A stretch of 9,627 bases of DNA from NCBI GenBank assembly GCA_035539855.1, contig DATLHO010000186.1:1-9627 (forward strand). Reading direction: 5' to 3'. This document shows positions 1 to 6,692 of the stretch, piece after piece (within the stretch, counting starts at the first letter, position 1; each line of letters begins with the position of its first letter). The notes under the pieces were generated by a model. The model was not told the DNA's origin. It did not search any database and was given only the letters and a program-made list of their open reading frames with translations. The position numbers were made by a program, and so were the translations under genes. The stretch comes from DATLHO01 sp035539855. Its GTDB lineage: Bacteria > Bacteroidota > Ignavibacteria > OLB7.

Positions 1-215
1 AGCGAGAAGCGGCCGACGATCTCCGACGGGTTCGCCGGGTTGTGCGACTCGAGCTGCTTGGCGGTCGTGACCTTGCGGCCGTTGATCACCAGGGGATACG
101 ACTTGCCGAAGCGGCGACGCACCGCCGCGATCGCCTCCTCCTGCTGCTTGCGGACGCGCGGCTGATCGAACTTCAGATACTCTGTCGGAGCGTACTGCTT
201 GATCTTCTTCGCCAT
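1..215 (-). CDS. L-glutamate gamma-semialdehyde dehydrogenase (1-pyrroline-5-carboxylate dehydrogenase), N-terminal part, truncated by window edge
   Basis: Only the first 71 codons are present; the gene continues past base 1. Reading down from the ATG at 215 gives MAKKIKQYAP..., followed by a segment with YPLVINGRKVTTAKQLESHN and then PANPSEIVGR. This matches the N-terminus of the RocA/PruA group of aldehyde dehydrogenases, in which 'YPL.I.G..V.T......NPA....+GR' precedes the Rossmann domain. The family oxidises glutamate semialdehyde to glutamate with NAD+, the last step of proline and arginine breakdown, in the cytoplasm. The catalytic Cys and Glu lie outside the window. No good Shine-Dalgarno precedes the ATG. 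It lies 56 bases after the stop of the nagZ-like gene on the same strand, so the two may be cotranscribed. Another aldehyde dehydrogenase subfamily is possible but less likely given this N-terminus. Confidence 0.8.
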   Translation of the reverse strand, partial: MAKKIKQYAPTEYLKFDQPRVRKQQEEAIAAVRRRFGKSYPLVINGRKVTTAKQLESHNPANPSEIVGRFS

Positions 216-271
216 GGCTGTGAGCGATATGGATTGAGTGAGATGAATCTGGTTGTCGTATGCACGGTCCG

Positions 272-1783
272 CTAGTCGACGGCGGCGGCGAGCTTCTCGA
301 TCGAGACGGCGAGACTCGCCGATGCGCTCGAGAAGGCGTCGAGCCGAAAGCGCGACTCGACGTCGCGCAGCAGGTAGGGGTTGCCGAAGTTCAGCAGCGC
401 GAGCGGCTTGGCCGCGGCGCACTCGACGATCTCGCGCTGATGGTCGCTCAGCCCGACGGTCCCCGCGTAGCCTCTGGGACGGACGAAGAGCGAGACGATG
501 ACCGTTCCGGCCTGGGCGATGCAGCGTCGCATCTCGGCCAGGTCCTCGTCGGACATCTCCGGCGTCGCGATCGCGCCGCCGGCCTCGCCGGGATACCATG
601 CCGAGAAGTACGCGAACCACTCCTCGGCCTTCGCGATCGTTGCCTCGTCGGCGACGGCGACGACGAACAGCGGAGGAAAGATCCGGCGCAGCGTGCCCTC
701 GGCGCGCGTCGAGCGCCGCGCCGCCTCGACTGCGATGACTTCGTGCCCGTGACGCGCGCTCTCGAGCGTGGGCGGCGCGGCGACGCCGAGCGCCCACTCG
801 CGCATCGCGTCGATGCGCGCGGCGGTCGCGGCGATGCGCGCTCCGCCAATGACCCCGTCGCCGGCGGCCTGCACCAGCGCCTCGAGCGCGGCAACGGGAT
901 CCGGAAGCGTCTCGAGCACGTCGGCGCCGGCGAGGTACGCCGCGACCGCGGCCGCGCCGGCATCGAGACGCTCGGTGATCGCGTGCATGTCCATCGCGTC
1001 GCTGACGATGACGCCGTCGAAGCGGAGATCGCGCCGCAGCAAGTCCTCGGTCAGAGCGCGCGAGAGCGACGCGGGCGTGCCGGTCGGGTCGAGCGACGGC
1101 ACCGCGACGTGCGCGATCATCGTCGAGCGGACGCCGGCGGCGATCGCCTCTCGGAACGGAACGAGCTCGACGCGTTCGAGCCGGGCGCGGTCGGCGCGCA
1201 CGACCGGCACCTCGATGTGCGAGTCGCGCTCGGTGTCGCCGTGACCGGGGAAGTGCTTCGCGCAGGCGATGACTCCCTCATCCTGCATGCCGCGAACGTA
1301 CGCGGCGACGTGCCGGCCGACGAGCTCGGGCGTCTCGCCGAAGGCGCGCACGTTGATGATGGGGTTGTCGGGGTTGGTGTTGATGTCGGCGACCGGAGCG
1401 AAATTCCAGTGCAGTCCGATCGCGCGCATCTCGCGGGCGATCGAGCGCGCCACCGCATAGGTCGCCGAAACGTCGTCGGCGGTGCCGAGCGCCATCATCG
1501 ACGGGAACTCGGTGCCGCCGCTGAAGCGCATCGTCACGCCGTCCTCGCAGTCGGCGGCGAAGAGCAGGCGTCCCTCGCCAAGGCGGCCGAGCGTCGAGGT
1601 GATCATCGAGACCTGCTCGACCGTGCCGTCGAAGAGCACGAATCCCCCCACGCTTCCCGATTCCGCCAGCGCGATCATCGCATCGCGGAACCCGGCGTCG
1701 GCGACGTAGCGCGAGCAGTCGATCCGGGGAAAGATCGACTGCGCCAGCATCGACCGCGTCTCGGTTGCCGTCATAGGTGCCAT
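272..1783 (-). CDS. nagZ: Glycoside hydrolase family 3, NagZ-type beta-N-acetylhexosaminidase with extra C-terminal domain
   Basis: 503 residues. NagZ removes N-acetylglucosamine from anhydro-muropeptides during peptidoglycan recycling. Residues about 10-330 form the GH3 barrel. The NagZ signature KHFPGHGDTERDSH spans residues 176-189, with K176/H177 for substrate binding and the Asp187-x-His189 dyad that acts as general acid/base in NagZ enzymes. The predicted nucleophile is Asp262 in VIVSDAMDM. Residues about 345-503 look like the second GH3 domain (for example VSLFVRPRGYAGT and LLNFGNPYLL). This makes the protein longer than the single-domain proteobacterial enzyme (about 340 residues) and closer to two-domain NagZ proteins. 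No signal peptide is visible, so it is probably cytoplasmic. Met1 (1783) and Met4 (1774) are both possible starts and neither has a clear ribosome site. It is divergent from glgA and upstream of the dehydrogenase gene. The family is certain; exact substrate is inferred from the motif. Confidence 0.88.
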   Translation of the reverse strand: MAPMTATETRSMLAQSIFPRIDCSRYVADAGFRDAMIALAESGSVGGFVLFDGTVEQVSMITSTLGRLGEGRLLFAADCEDGVTMRFSGGTEFPSMMALGTADDVSATYAVARSIAREMRAIGLHWNFAPVADINTNPDNPIINVRAFGETPELVGRHVAAYVRGMQDEGVIACAKHFPGHGDTERDSHIEVPVVRADRARLERVELVPFREAIAAGVRSTMIAHVAVPSLDPTGTPASLSRALTEDLLRRDLRFDGVIVSDAMDMHAITERLDAGAAAVAAYLAGADVLETLPDPVAALEALVQAAGDGVIGGARIAATAARIDAMREWALGVAAPPTLESARHGHEVIAVEAARRSTRAEGTLRRIFPPLFVVAVADEATIAKAEEWFAYFSAWYPGEAGGAIATPEMSDEDLAEMRRCIAQAGTVIVSLFVRPRGYAGTVGLSDHQREIVECAAAKPLALLNFGNPYLLRDVESRFRLDAFSSASASLAVSIEKLAAAVD

Positions 1784-1802
1784 AACCGATGAGTGTATCG
1801 CG

Positions 1803-1810
1803 GAAAACTA
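1803..1810 (-). promoter_or_regulatory. Possible -7 promoter element for the nagZ operon
   Basis: Read on the minus strand the bases are TAGTTTTC, close to the Bacteroidota -7 consensus TAnnTTTG, about 20 bases before the nagZ ATG. No TTG -33 element lies at the expected distance, so this is weak. Confidence 0.2.
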
Positions 1811-1927
1811 GCGATTGAAGGGTGATCGGGGCGGGCCTGTTACAAGTCTTTGCCAGGCGTGCGCCGCCACGGCGCGACCATGTCGCCGGCGGAGCGTATG
1901 GACGCGGGACGGTATCGCGAAAAGCGT

Positions 1928-1935
1928 TATCTTCG
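1928..1935 (+). promoter_or_regulatory. Possible -7 promoter element for glgA
   Basis: TATCTTCG lies 49 bases before the glgA ATG and resembles TAnnTTTG with a C for the third T. The rest of the 201-base divergent spacer (1784-1984) shows no convincing ORF, repeat or RNA. No TTG box was found 17-23 bases upstream. A similar TACTTTCG stands before clpB, which is the main support. Confidence 0.25.
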
Positions 1936-1984
1936 CCGCTTTCTGCACAGCTTCATCCGCGGCATAGCCTCAATTCCCTACTGT

Positions 1985-3457
1985 ATGGCAAAGAGCCTGA
2001 GCATTCTCTTCGTGACGAGCGAAGTGGTACCGTTCGCCAAGACCGGCGGTCTAGCGGACGTCTCGAGCGCCCTCCCTCTGGCGCTCACCGAGCTCGGACA
2101 CGACGTCCGGATCGTTGCGCCCAAGTACGGGACGGTGTCGGAGCGGCGCAATCGGATCCACGAGATCAAGCGCCTCAAGGACATTCCAATCGAGGTCGCC
2201 GGTGAGTCGACGATGGCGACCGTCAAGAGCTCGCAGGTCGTCAACTCCCGCGCAAAGGTCCAGGTCTATCTCGTCACCAACGACAAGTACCTCGAGCCGC
2301 TCAAGGGGATCTACACCGATCCGAAGACCGGCAAGGACTTTCCGTCGAACGACGAGCGCTTCATCTTCTTCCAGAAGGCGGTGCTCGAGACCTGTCACCG
2401 CCTCGGCTGGCGTCCGGACATCATTCACTGCAACGACTGGCAGACGGCGCTGATCCCGGTCTTCCTCAAGGAGCTCTACGCCAACGACAACTTCTTCGCC
2501 CACACGCGCACGGTTTTCACCGTGCACAACATGGCGTACCAGGGCGTCTTCCCCGCCTCGACGTTCGCGAAGACCGGCCTGCCGGCGGAGCTCATGAGCG
2601 AGAAGTGGCTCGAGCACGGCGGAAAGGTCAACTTCCTGAAGGCCGGCATCATCGGCGCCGAGGCGCTGACGACCGTCAGCCCGACCTATGCCAAGGAGAT
2701 CACGGGAGCCGAGCACGGGTGCGGACTCGAGGCCGTCGTCAAGAAGAACCGCGAGAAGCTCACCGGCATCTCCAACGGCATCGACACCGAGGTCTGGAAC
2801 CCGGCGACCGACAAGCTCATCGACACGAAGTACACGGCCGAGACGCTCGAGCAGAAGTTCGAGAACAAGAGCGCGCTCGCGGGCCGGTTCAAGAAGGAGG
2901 CCGACGTCGACCGCCCGATCATCTCGATGATCGCACGCATGGTCGAGCAGAAGGGCTATGACCTGCTGCTCGAGGCGATCGACGAGATCATGAAGATGGG
3001 CGTCCAGCTCTTCGTCATGGGCGAGGGTGAGAAGAAGTACCAGACGGGCCTCGAGAAGGCCATGAAGAAGCACCGTGAGCTCGCCGTCGAGTTCGGCTAC
3101 GACGAGACGCTGGCCCACCTGATGGTCTCCGGCTCGGACATGCTCATCATGCCCTCGAAGTTCGAGCCGTCGGGACTCAATCAGCTCTACGCCCTGGCCT
3201 ACGGCACCGCGCCGATCGTCCATCGCACCGGCGGCCTCGGCGACACCGTCACCGACTACAACGCGAAGAAGGGCGTCGGCAACGGCTTCGTCTTCACCGA
3301 GTACTCGACCGATGGTCTTGTTACAGCCATCCGTCGCGGCGTCGAGCTCTTTAGCGATGAGGAGAAGTGGGAACAGCTTCAGCGCTCGATGATGAGCGAG
3401 GACCATAGCTGGAAGGCATCGGCCGAGCAGTACCTGCAGATCTATCGCAGCCTCTGA
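1985..3457 (+). CDS. glgA: Glycogen synthase (ADP-glucose type, GT5)
   Basis: 490 residues, the usual GlgA length (E. coli 477). The enzyme transfers glucose from ADP-glucose to the non-reducing end of alpha-1,4-glucan. The ATG at 1985 is chosen because the family N-terminus begins here (MAKSLSILFVTSEVVPFAKT); an in-frame start at 1850 would add an unrelated Arg-rich extension. Visible motifs are the ADP-glucose loop KTGGL (19-23), IIHCNDWQTALIP (146-158, His148), FTVHNMAYQG (178-187), GISNGIDTEVWNP (261-273), ARMVEQKG with Arg318 and Lys323, and the C-terminal FEPSGLNQLYALAYG (393-407) with catalytic Glu394, followed by RTGGLGDTV. The family's common EPCGL reads EPSGL here, with Ser at 396, which should not abolish catalysis. 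No Shine-Dalgarno is seen. No other glg gene is in the window. It may be cotranscribed with the lipoprotein gene 92 bases downstream. Confidence 0.96.
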   Translation: MAKSLSILFVTSEVVPFAKTGGLADVSSALPLALTELGHDVRIVAPKYGTVSERRNRIHEIKRLKDIPIEVAGESTMATVKSSQVVNSRAKVQVYLVTNDKYLEPLKGIYTDPKTGKDFPSNDERFIFFQKAVLETCHRLGWRPDIIHCNDWQTALIPVFLKELYANDNFFAHTRTVFTVHNMAYQGVFPASTFAKTGLPAELMSEKWLEHGGKVNFLKAGIIGAEALTTVSPTYAKEITGAEHGCGLEAVVKKNREKLTGISNGIDTEVWNPATDKLIDTKYTAETLEQKFENKSALAGRFKKEADVDRPIISMIARMVEQKGYDLLLEAIDEIMKMGVQLFVMGEGEKKYQTGLEKAMKKHRELAVEFGYDETLAHLMVSGSDMLIMPSKFEPSGLNQLYALAYGTAPIVHRTGGLGDTVTDYNAKKGVGNGFVFTEYSTDGLVTAIRRGVELFSDEEKWEQLQRSMMSEDHSWKASAEQYLQIYRSL

Positions 3458-3514
3458 TCCGTTCGCTCGTCGGCGAGATCGCCGCGGCATTCGCGCCGGC
3501 CGGCTCCGTTGGGC

Positions 3515-3545
3515 TTGCCCGCGCCCGAGCGCACCAATAGCTTCA
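3515..3545 (+). promoter_or_regulatory. Candidate Bacteroidota-type promoter before the lipoprotein gene
   Basis: TTG at 3515-3517, a 20-base spacer, then TAGCTTCA at 3538-3545. This fits the TTG-N17-23-TAnnTTTG layout except for the last two bases of the -7 box. The -7 box ends four bases before the ATG at 3550, so a transcript from it would start at or near the start codon and be essentially leaderless. Confidence 0.3.
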
Positions 3546-3549
3546 TTTC

Positions 3550-4869
3550 ATGCTCCATACACCATTGCCTCGCCTCGGCTCCATCCTCTCGCTCGCTCTG
3601 GCGACCATGCTGGGTGTCGCCGGCTGCAGCGACGAGCCGACACCGGTCGGCAGTGACTATCTGCCGGAGACGGTCAGCTTCTCGTCGTACGTCGTCGGGG
3701 CCGCCGAGATGGAGATCCTCAGCGGCTCTCCCTCGCTCTCGAACGCGACGAGCAAGGGAGGCACGACGGTGCTCGTGGGATCGGCCGCCGACGGCACGAC
3801 CGCCCACGGCCTGCTGGTCCTCACCGATCCGATCCGCGCCCTCGAGGGCTCCAATCCGCGCGAGGTGACCGCGGTGTCGCTGCGCTTCCGCACGCTGCCG
3901 TACCGCTACGGCGACCTCTCGTCGAAGCAGAGCGAGTTCGACGTCGTCGCGATCGACGAGTCGGCGCTCGACACGCTGCGGTGGTCGCCCGCGCTCGTGG
4001 CGAAGATCGCTGCGGCCCCGTCGCTCGGCACCTACAGCGGCGTGCTTCCGGATTCCGCGGTGGTGACCATTACGCTCGAGAAGGATGCCGCGACGGCGTT
4101 CCTGAAGAGCTACTACGCCAGCGACACGACGATCAGCACCACCGACGGCAAGGCCGACACGATCATCACGACACGCACGCTCAAGTCGCTCGCGCTGCGC
4201 GCGCGCACCGGCTCGACGGTCGTCGCCTCGATGCTCGGCGCGACCTACACCGACGTCGCCGACTCGCTGCGTCCGGCACTGGTGGTCACGATGGGAGACT
4301 CCACCGCGACGCTGCTGTTCGGCGTCGCGAGCTGGATCGCCGATCTGCCGGAGCAGCCCGGTGCGAACACGCTGATGGTCGCCGGCGGCGAGCCGATCCG
4401 CACGTTCATCCAGGTGCGACCGGAAGGTCTGCCGCTGGCCGCCACGATCCACCAGGCGCGCCTGGTGCTGCACGTCGACACCGCGCGCTCGAAGCGCGGC
4501 ACCAGCGAGCCGATCTCCTACGTCGTGCTCTACGACGCCGACGCCGGCGCGCGCACGTCGTTCATGCCGCTGTCGGTGGGACGACTGATGAGCGGGTTCC
4601 GCCAGGCCGAGGACACCGCGCGCTTCCGCGACATCTTCGAGATCAACGGGCTGGCTCCGGCGCTCACCAGCGCGGTGCGCGCGCGACGTCGCGAGGGCGA
4701 GACCGCGGTCGCGCCGTTCGTGCTCGCTCTCGGTCGCGGCAGCGGCGGCCGCGCCGACCAGGAGAGCGGCACCGTCGATCGTCTCTACTTCCACGGATTC
4801 GATGCGCCGGACTCCGCGCTGCATCCGAAACTGACCATCATCTACTCGACCCAGAACGATGCACCGTAA
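3550..4869 (+). CDS. Secreted lipoprotein resembling DUF4270
   Basis: 439 residues. The N-terminus is a lipoprotein signal: Arg9, a hydrophobic run 11-24, and lipobox V23-A24-G25 before Cys26. The sequence after the Cys, SDEPTPVGSDYLPETVSFSS, resembles the start of Bacteroidota DUF4270 lipoproteins, which open with an acidic stretch and a 'GSD' step. The rest looks like beta-rich extracytoplasmic sequence: alternating hydrophobics, many Thr, Ser and Asp, no Cys after the lipobox, no transmembrane segment. From memory, DUF4270 genes often sit directly after a glycogen/starch synthase gene in Flavobacteriia, as here, which supports the call. Function is unknown. The stop overlaps the barrel gene by 11 bases, implying translational coupling and a shared role at the outer membrane. 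No Shine-Dalgarno precedes the ATG. Family assignment is by eye and moderate; the lipoprotein call is stronger. Confidence 0.7.
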   Translation: MLHTPLPRLGSILSLALATMLGVAGCSDEPTPVGSDYLPETVSFSSYVVGAAEMEILSGSPSLSNATSKGGTTVLVGSAADGTTAHGLLVLTDPIRALEGSNPREVTAVSLRFRTLPYRYGDLSSKQSEFDVVAIDESALDTLRWSPALVAKIAAAPSLGTYSGVLPDSAVVTITLEKDAATAFLKSYYASDTTISTTDGKADTIITTRTLKSLALRARTGSTVVASMLGATYTDVADSLRPALVVTMGDSTATLLFGVASWIADLPEQPGANTLMVAGGEPIRTFIQVRPEGLPLAATIHQARLVLHVDTARSKRGTSEPISYVVLYDADAGARTSFMPLSVGRLMSGFRQAEDTARFRDIFEINGLAPALTSAVRARRREGETAVAPFVLALGRGSGGRADQESGTVDRLYFHGFDAPDSALHPKLTIIYSTQNDAP

Positions 4870-6118
4870 GCGATTCCTCGCTGCCGTCGTGGCGGCCGCC
4901 ATCGCCGTGCTCGCGGTCGAGCCCGCGGCGGCCCAGACCGACGGCGGCAGCAGCTACTCGATCTTCAACATCGGCGACGTGCGCCAGACCGTGACCGCCT
5001 CCGGCACAGGCCGCGGCGGCATCGAGGCCTCGACGACGTCCGAGAAGACGATCAACGGCACCAACCCCGCGCTCTGGGGCGATCTCGGAGCCGTCTCGAT
5101 ACAGGCCGCGCTGAGCTTCGTGCAGTACCATGTGAGCGACGCGAGCTCGTCGCTGTACCAGAACCGCACGGCCCTTCAGAACTTTTCGGCCGGCTTCCCG
5201 GTGTCCGAGACTTATCGCGCCGCCTTCGCGCTGATGATCCGTCCGTACTCGACGGTCAACTATCTGACGCAGACCACCTCGCGCGTGCCGACGGCGACCG
5301 GCGACTCGACCGACGCGACGATCTCCTACAGCGGCGACGGCGGCATCACCGAGGCGACGTTCGGCGGCTCGTTCGCGCCGATACCGGAGCTGACGGTCGG
5401 CGTCGCGGGCACGCGCTACTTCGGCGCGATCCGCAACGCGTCGGGCGTGAAGTTCCCCGACGAGTCGCTCAACCCGGCGGTCTACCAGCGCAACGATCTG
5501 TTCGGCGGCTGGGGCATGCGCGCCGGTGTGGCCGTGCGGCCTGTCGAAGGGTTGACGATCGGTGGTGTCTTCGAGACCGGAGCCGAACTCACGCGCGAGC
5601 GCCACGACATCGCCGCGTACGTCGATCAGTCGACGCAGGTCGTCGACACGACCGACACGCGCACCGAGACCGTGACGATCCCGCCGCGAATCACCGCTGC
5701 CGCCTCGTTCCTCACCGGTCGCGCACTGCTCTCGGCGCAGGGCACGTTCCAGTCCTGGCCGATCGACGAATACCCGGACTCGCGCAGCAGCATGCGCATG
5801 GCGGTCGGGTTCGACCGTATCGGCCGCGACGCCGCCGGCACGACCGGCTTCGATCGATGGACGCTGCGCGCCGGCGCGTTCTACGACCAGACCTACTACT
5901 CGATCGCCGGCAACGGCATCGACGAGATCGGTGTGGCCATCGGCGCGTCGATCCCGATCACGACCGTCTCCCGACTCAACGTCGGCACGACGCTCGACCT
6001 CGGATTCGAGATCGGCCAGCGCGGCTCGACCGACAACGGGCTGACCCAGGAGCTCTTCGGTCGCCTCAACGTCGAGCTCGCCGTCGGGGAGCTCTGGTTC
6101 ATCCGCTCGCGGAGATGA
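4859..6118 (+). CDS. Predicted outer-membrane beta-barrel protein
   Basis: 419 residues. The signal peptide is clear: basic HRKR at 2-5, hydrophobic 7-20, and cleavage likely after Ala25 (PAAA|QTDG). The mature start (YSIFNIGDVRQTVTASGTGR, then a Gly-rich stretch and TNPALWGDL) resembles Bacteroidota outer-membrane proteins that open with 'YS.fGiGd' followed by 'NPA...dl'. The remainder shows repeated amphipathic strands ending at Tyr, Phe or Trp with Gly/Asp/Thr-rich turns, as in FadL-like or PorV-like barrels. The C-terminus ends LWFIRSRR, so the final aromatic is not the last residue, which is unusual for a classic barrel signal. It begins inside the lipoprotein gene (11-base overlap) and its TGA overlaps an ATG at 6115 before ispF. 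Specific substrate or partner unknown; a role with the upstream lipoprotein is inferred from coupling. Confidence 0.72.
   Translation: MHRKRFLAAVVAAAIAVLAVEPAAAQTDGGSSYSIFNIGDVRQTVTASGTGRGGIEASTTSEKTINGTNPALWGDLGAVSIQAALSFVQYHVSDASSSLYQNRTALQNFSAGFPVSETYRAAFALMIRPYSTVNYLTQTTSRVPTATGDSTDATISYSGDGGITEATFGGSFAPIPELTVGVAGTRYFGAIRNASGVKFPDESLNPAVYQRNDLFGGWGMRAGVAVRPVEGLTIGGVFETGAELTRERHDIAAYVDQSTQVVDTTDTRTETVTIPPRITAAASFLTGRALLSAQGTFQSWPIDEYPDSRSSMRMAVGFDRIGRDAAGTTGFDRWTLRAGAFYDQTYYSIAGNGIDEIGVAIGASIPITTVSRLNVGTTLDLGFEIGQRGSTDNGLTQELFGRLNVELAVGELWFIRSRR
6111..6114 (+). promoter_or_regulatory. Ribosome binding site deciding the ispF start
   Basis: GGAG with a nine-base gap to the ATG at 6124. The alternative ATG at 6115 follows this GGAG with no gap at all, so 6124 is the better start. 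That start also gives the standard family N-terminus and length. Confidence 0.5.
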
Positions 6119-6123
6119 TCGCG

Positions 6124-6603
6124 ATGCTCGTCGGATTCGGCTACGACATCCATCGGCTCGAGCCCGGCCGAGCGATGCGCCTCGGCGGGATCGACCTGCC
6201 GGACGCGCCGGCGGGACCCGTCGCTCACTCCGACGGCGACGTCCTGCTGCATGCGCTCTGCGACGCGTTGCTCGGCGCCGCGGGACTCGGCGACATCGGC
6301 GTGCACTTCCCAGACACCGACGAAGCCTATCGCGGCGTCGATTCGATGGTGCTGCTCGAGCGCGTCGTCGCGCTCCTTGCCGCCGAAGGCCTGCGACCGC
6401 ACAACGTCGACTGCACCGTCGTGCTCGAGCGCCCGAAGGTCTCCCCGCACCGCATCGCGATGCAGCAGACTATCGCCGGCGCGCTCGGTCTGGAATCGCG
6501 TCGTGTCTCGATCAAGGCGACGACGAACGAGCAGCTCGGTCCGATCGGTGCCGGCGAGGGGATCGCCGCCTACGCCGTCGCAACCGTCGCGGCATCGTCC
6601 TGA
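6124..6603 (+). CDS. ispF: 2-C-methyl-D-erythritol 2,4-cyclodiphosphate synthase
   Basis: 159 residues, the same length as E. coli IspF. It cyclises CDP-methylerythritol 2-phosphate to methylerythritol cyclodiphosphate with release of CMP, in the MEP isoprenoid pathway. Visible are the N-terminal GFGYDIHRLE with metal ligands Asp8 and His10, AHSDGDVLLHALCDALLGA (34-52, third metal ligand His43), GDIGVHFPDTD (56-66), and the C-terminal KATTNEQLGPIGAGEGIAAY (131-150). The family usually has Arg or another residue before GEG; Ala at 143 is a small departure. It follows the barrel gene by five bases and is probably cotranscribed with it, though no functional link to the envelope genes is evident. 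An ATG nine bases earlier (6115) would add MIA. Confidence 0.95.
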   Translation: MLVGFGYDIHRLEPGRAMRLGGIDLPDAPAGPVAHSDGDVLLHALCDALLGAAGLGDIGVHFPDTDEAYRGVDSMVLLERVVALLAAEGLRPHNVDCTVVLERPKVSPHRIAMQQTIAGALGLESRRVSIKATTNEQLGPIGAGEGIAAYAVATVAASS

Positions 6604-6683
6604 GTCGGCGCCGCGCCCTGTCCCGTTCGCATCCGTCGGCCGGTCGTCCCGACCGGACCCTCCGCCGTTCTCCGCCTTCGTTC

Positions 6684-6687
6684 GAGG
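6684..6687 (+). promoter_or_regulatory. Ribosome binding site supporting the GTG start of the kinase gene
   Basis: GAGG, five bases before the GTG at 6693. The frame stays open upstream to the end of ispF, but I found no ATG or GTG there, so this GTG is the best start. The rest of the 6604-6692 spacer shows nothing else. Confidence 0.45.
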
Positions 6688-6692
6688 CGCCA

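Noticed and set aside
260..1792. Long plus-strand open frame across the nagZ-like gene
   Set aside because: Shadow of nagZ. The translation is Arg/Asp/Val-rich without motifs, while the minus strand has the intact GH3 signature.
1850..1984. Upstream extension of glgA from 1850
   Set aside because: The added residues are Arg-rich and unlike any GlgA. The family N-terminus starts exactly at 1985.
3471..3484. CGGCG/CGCCG hairpin after glgA as a terminator
   Set aside because: Only five base pairs and no T-run follows; such hairpins are common by chance in this GC-rich sequence.
3442..4902. 486-codon minus-strand frame across the lipoprotein gene
   Set aside because: Low-complexity Arg-rich shadow. 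The plus strand has a lipobox and coupled downstream gene. Similar shadows lie opposite glgA (2051-3490), the barrel gene and ispF.
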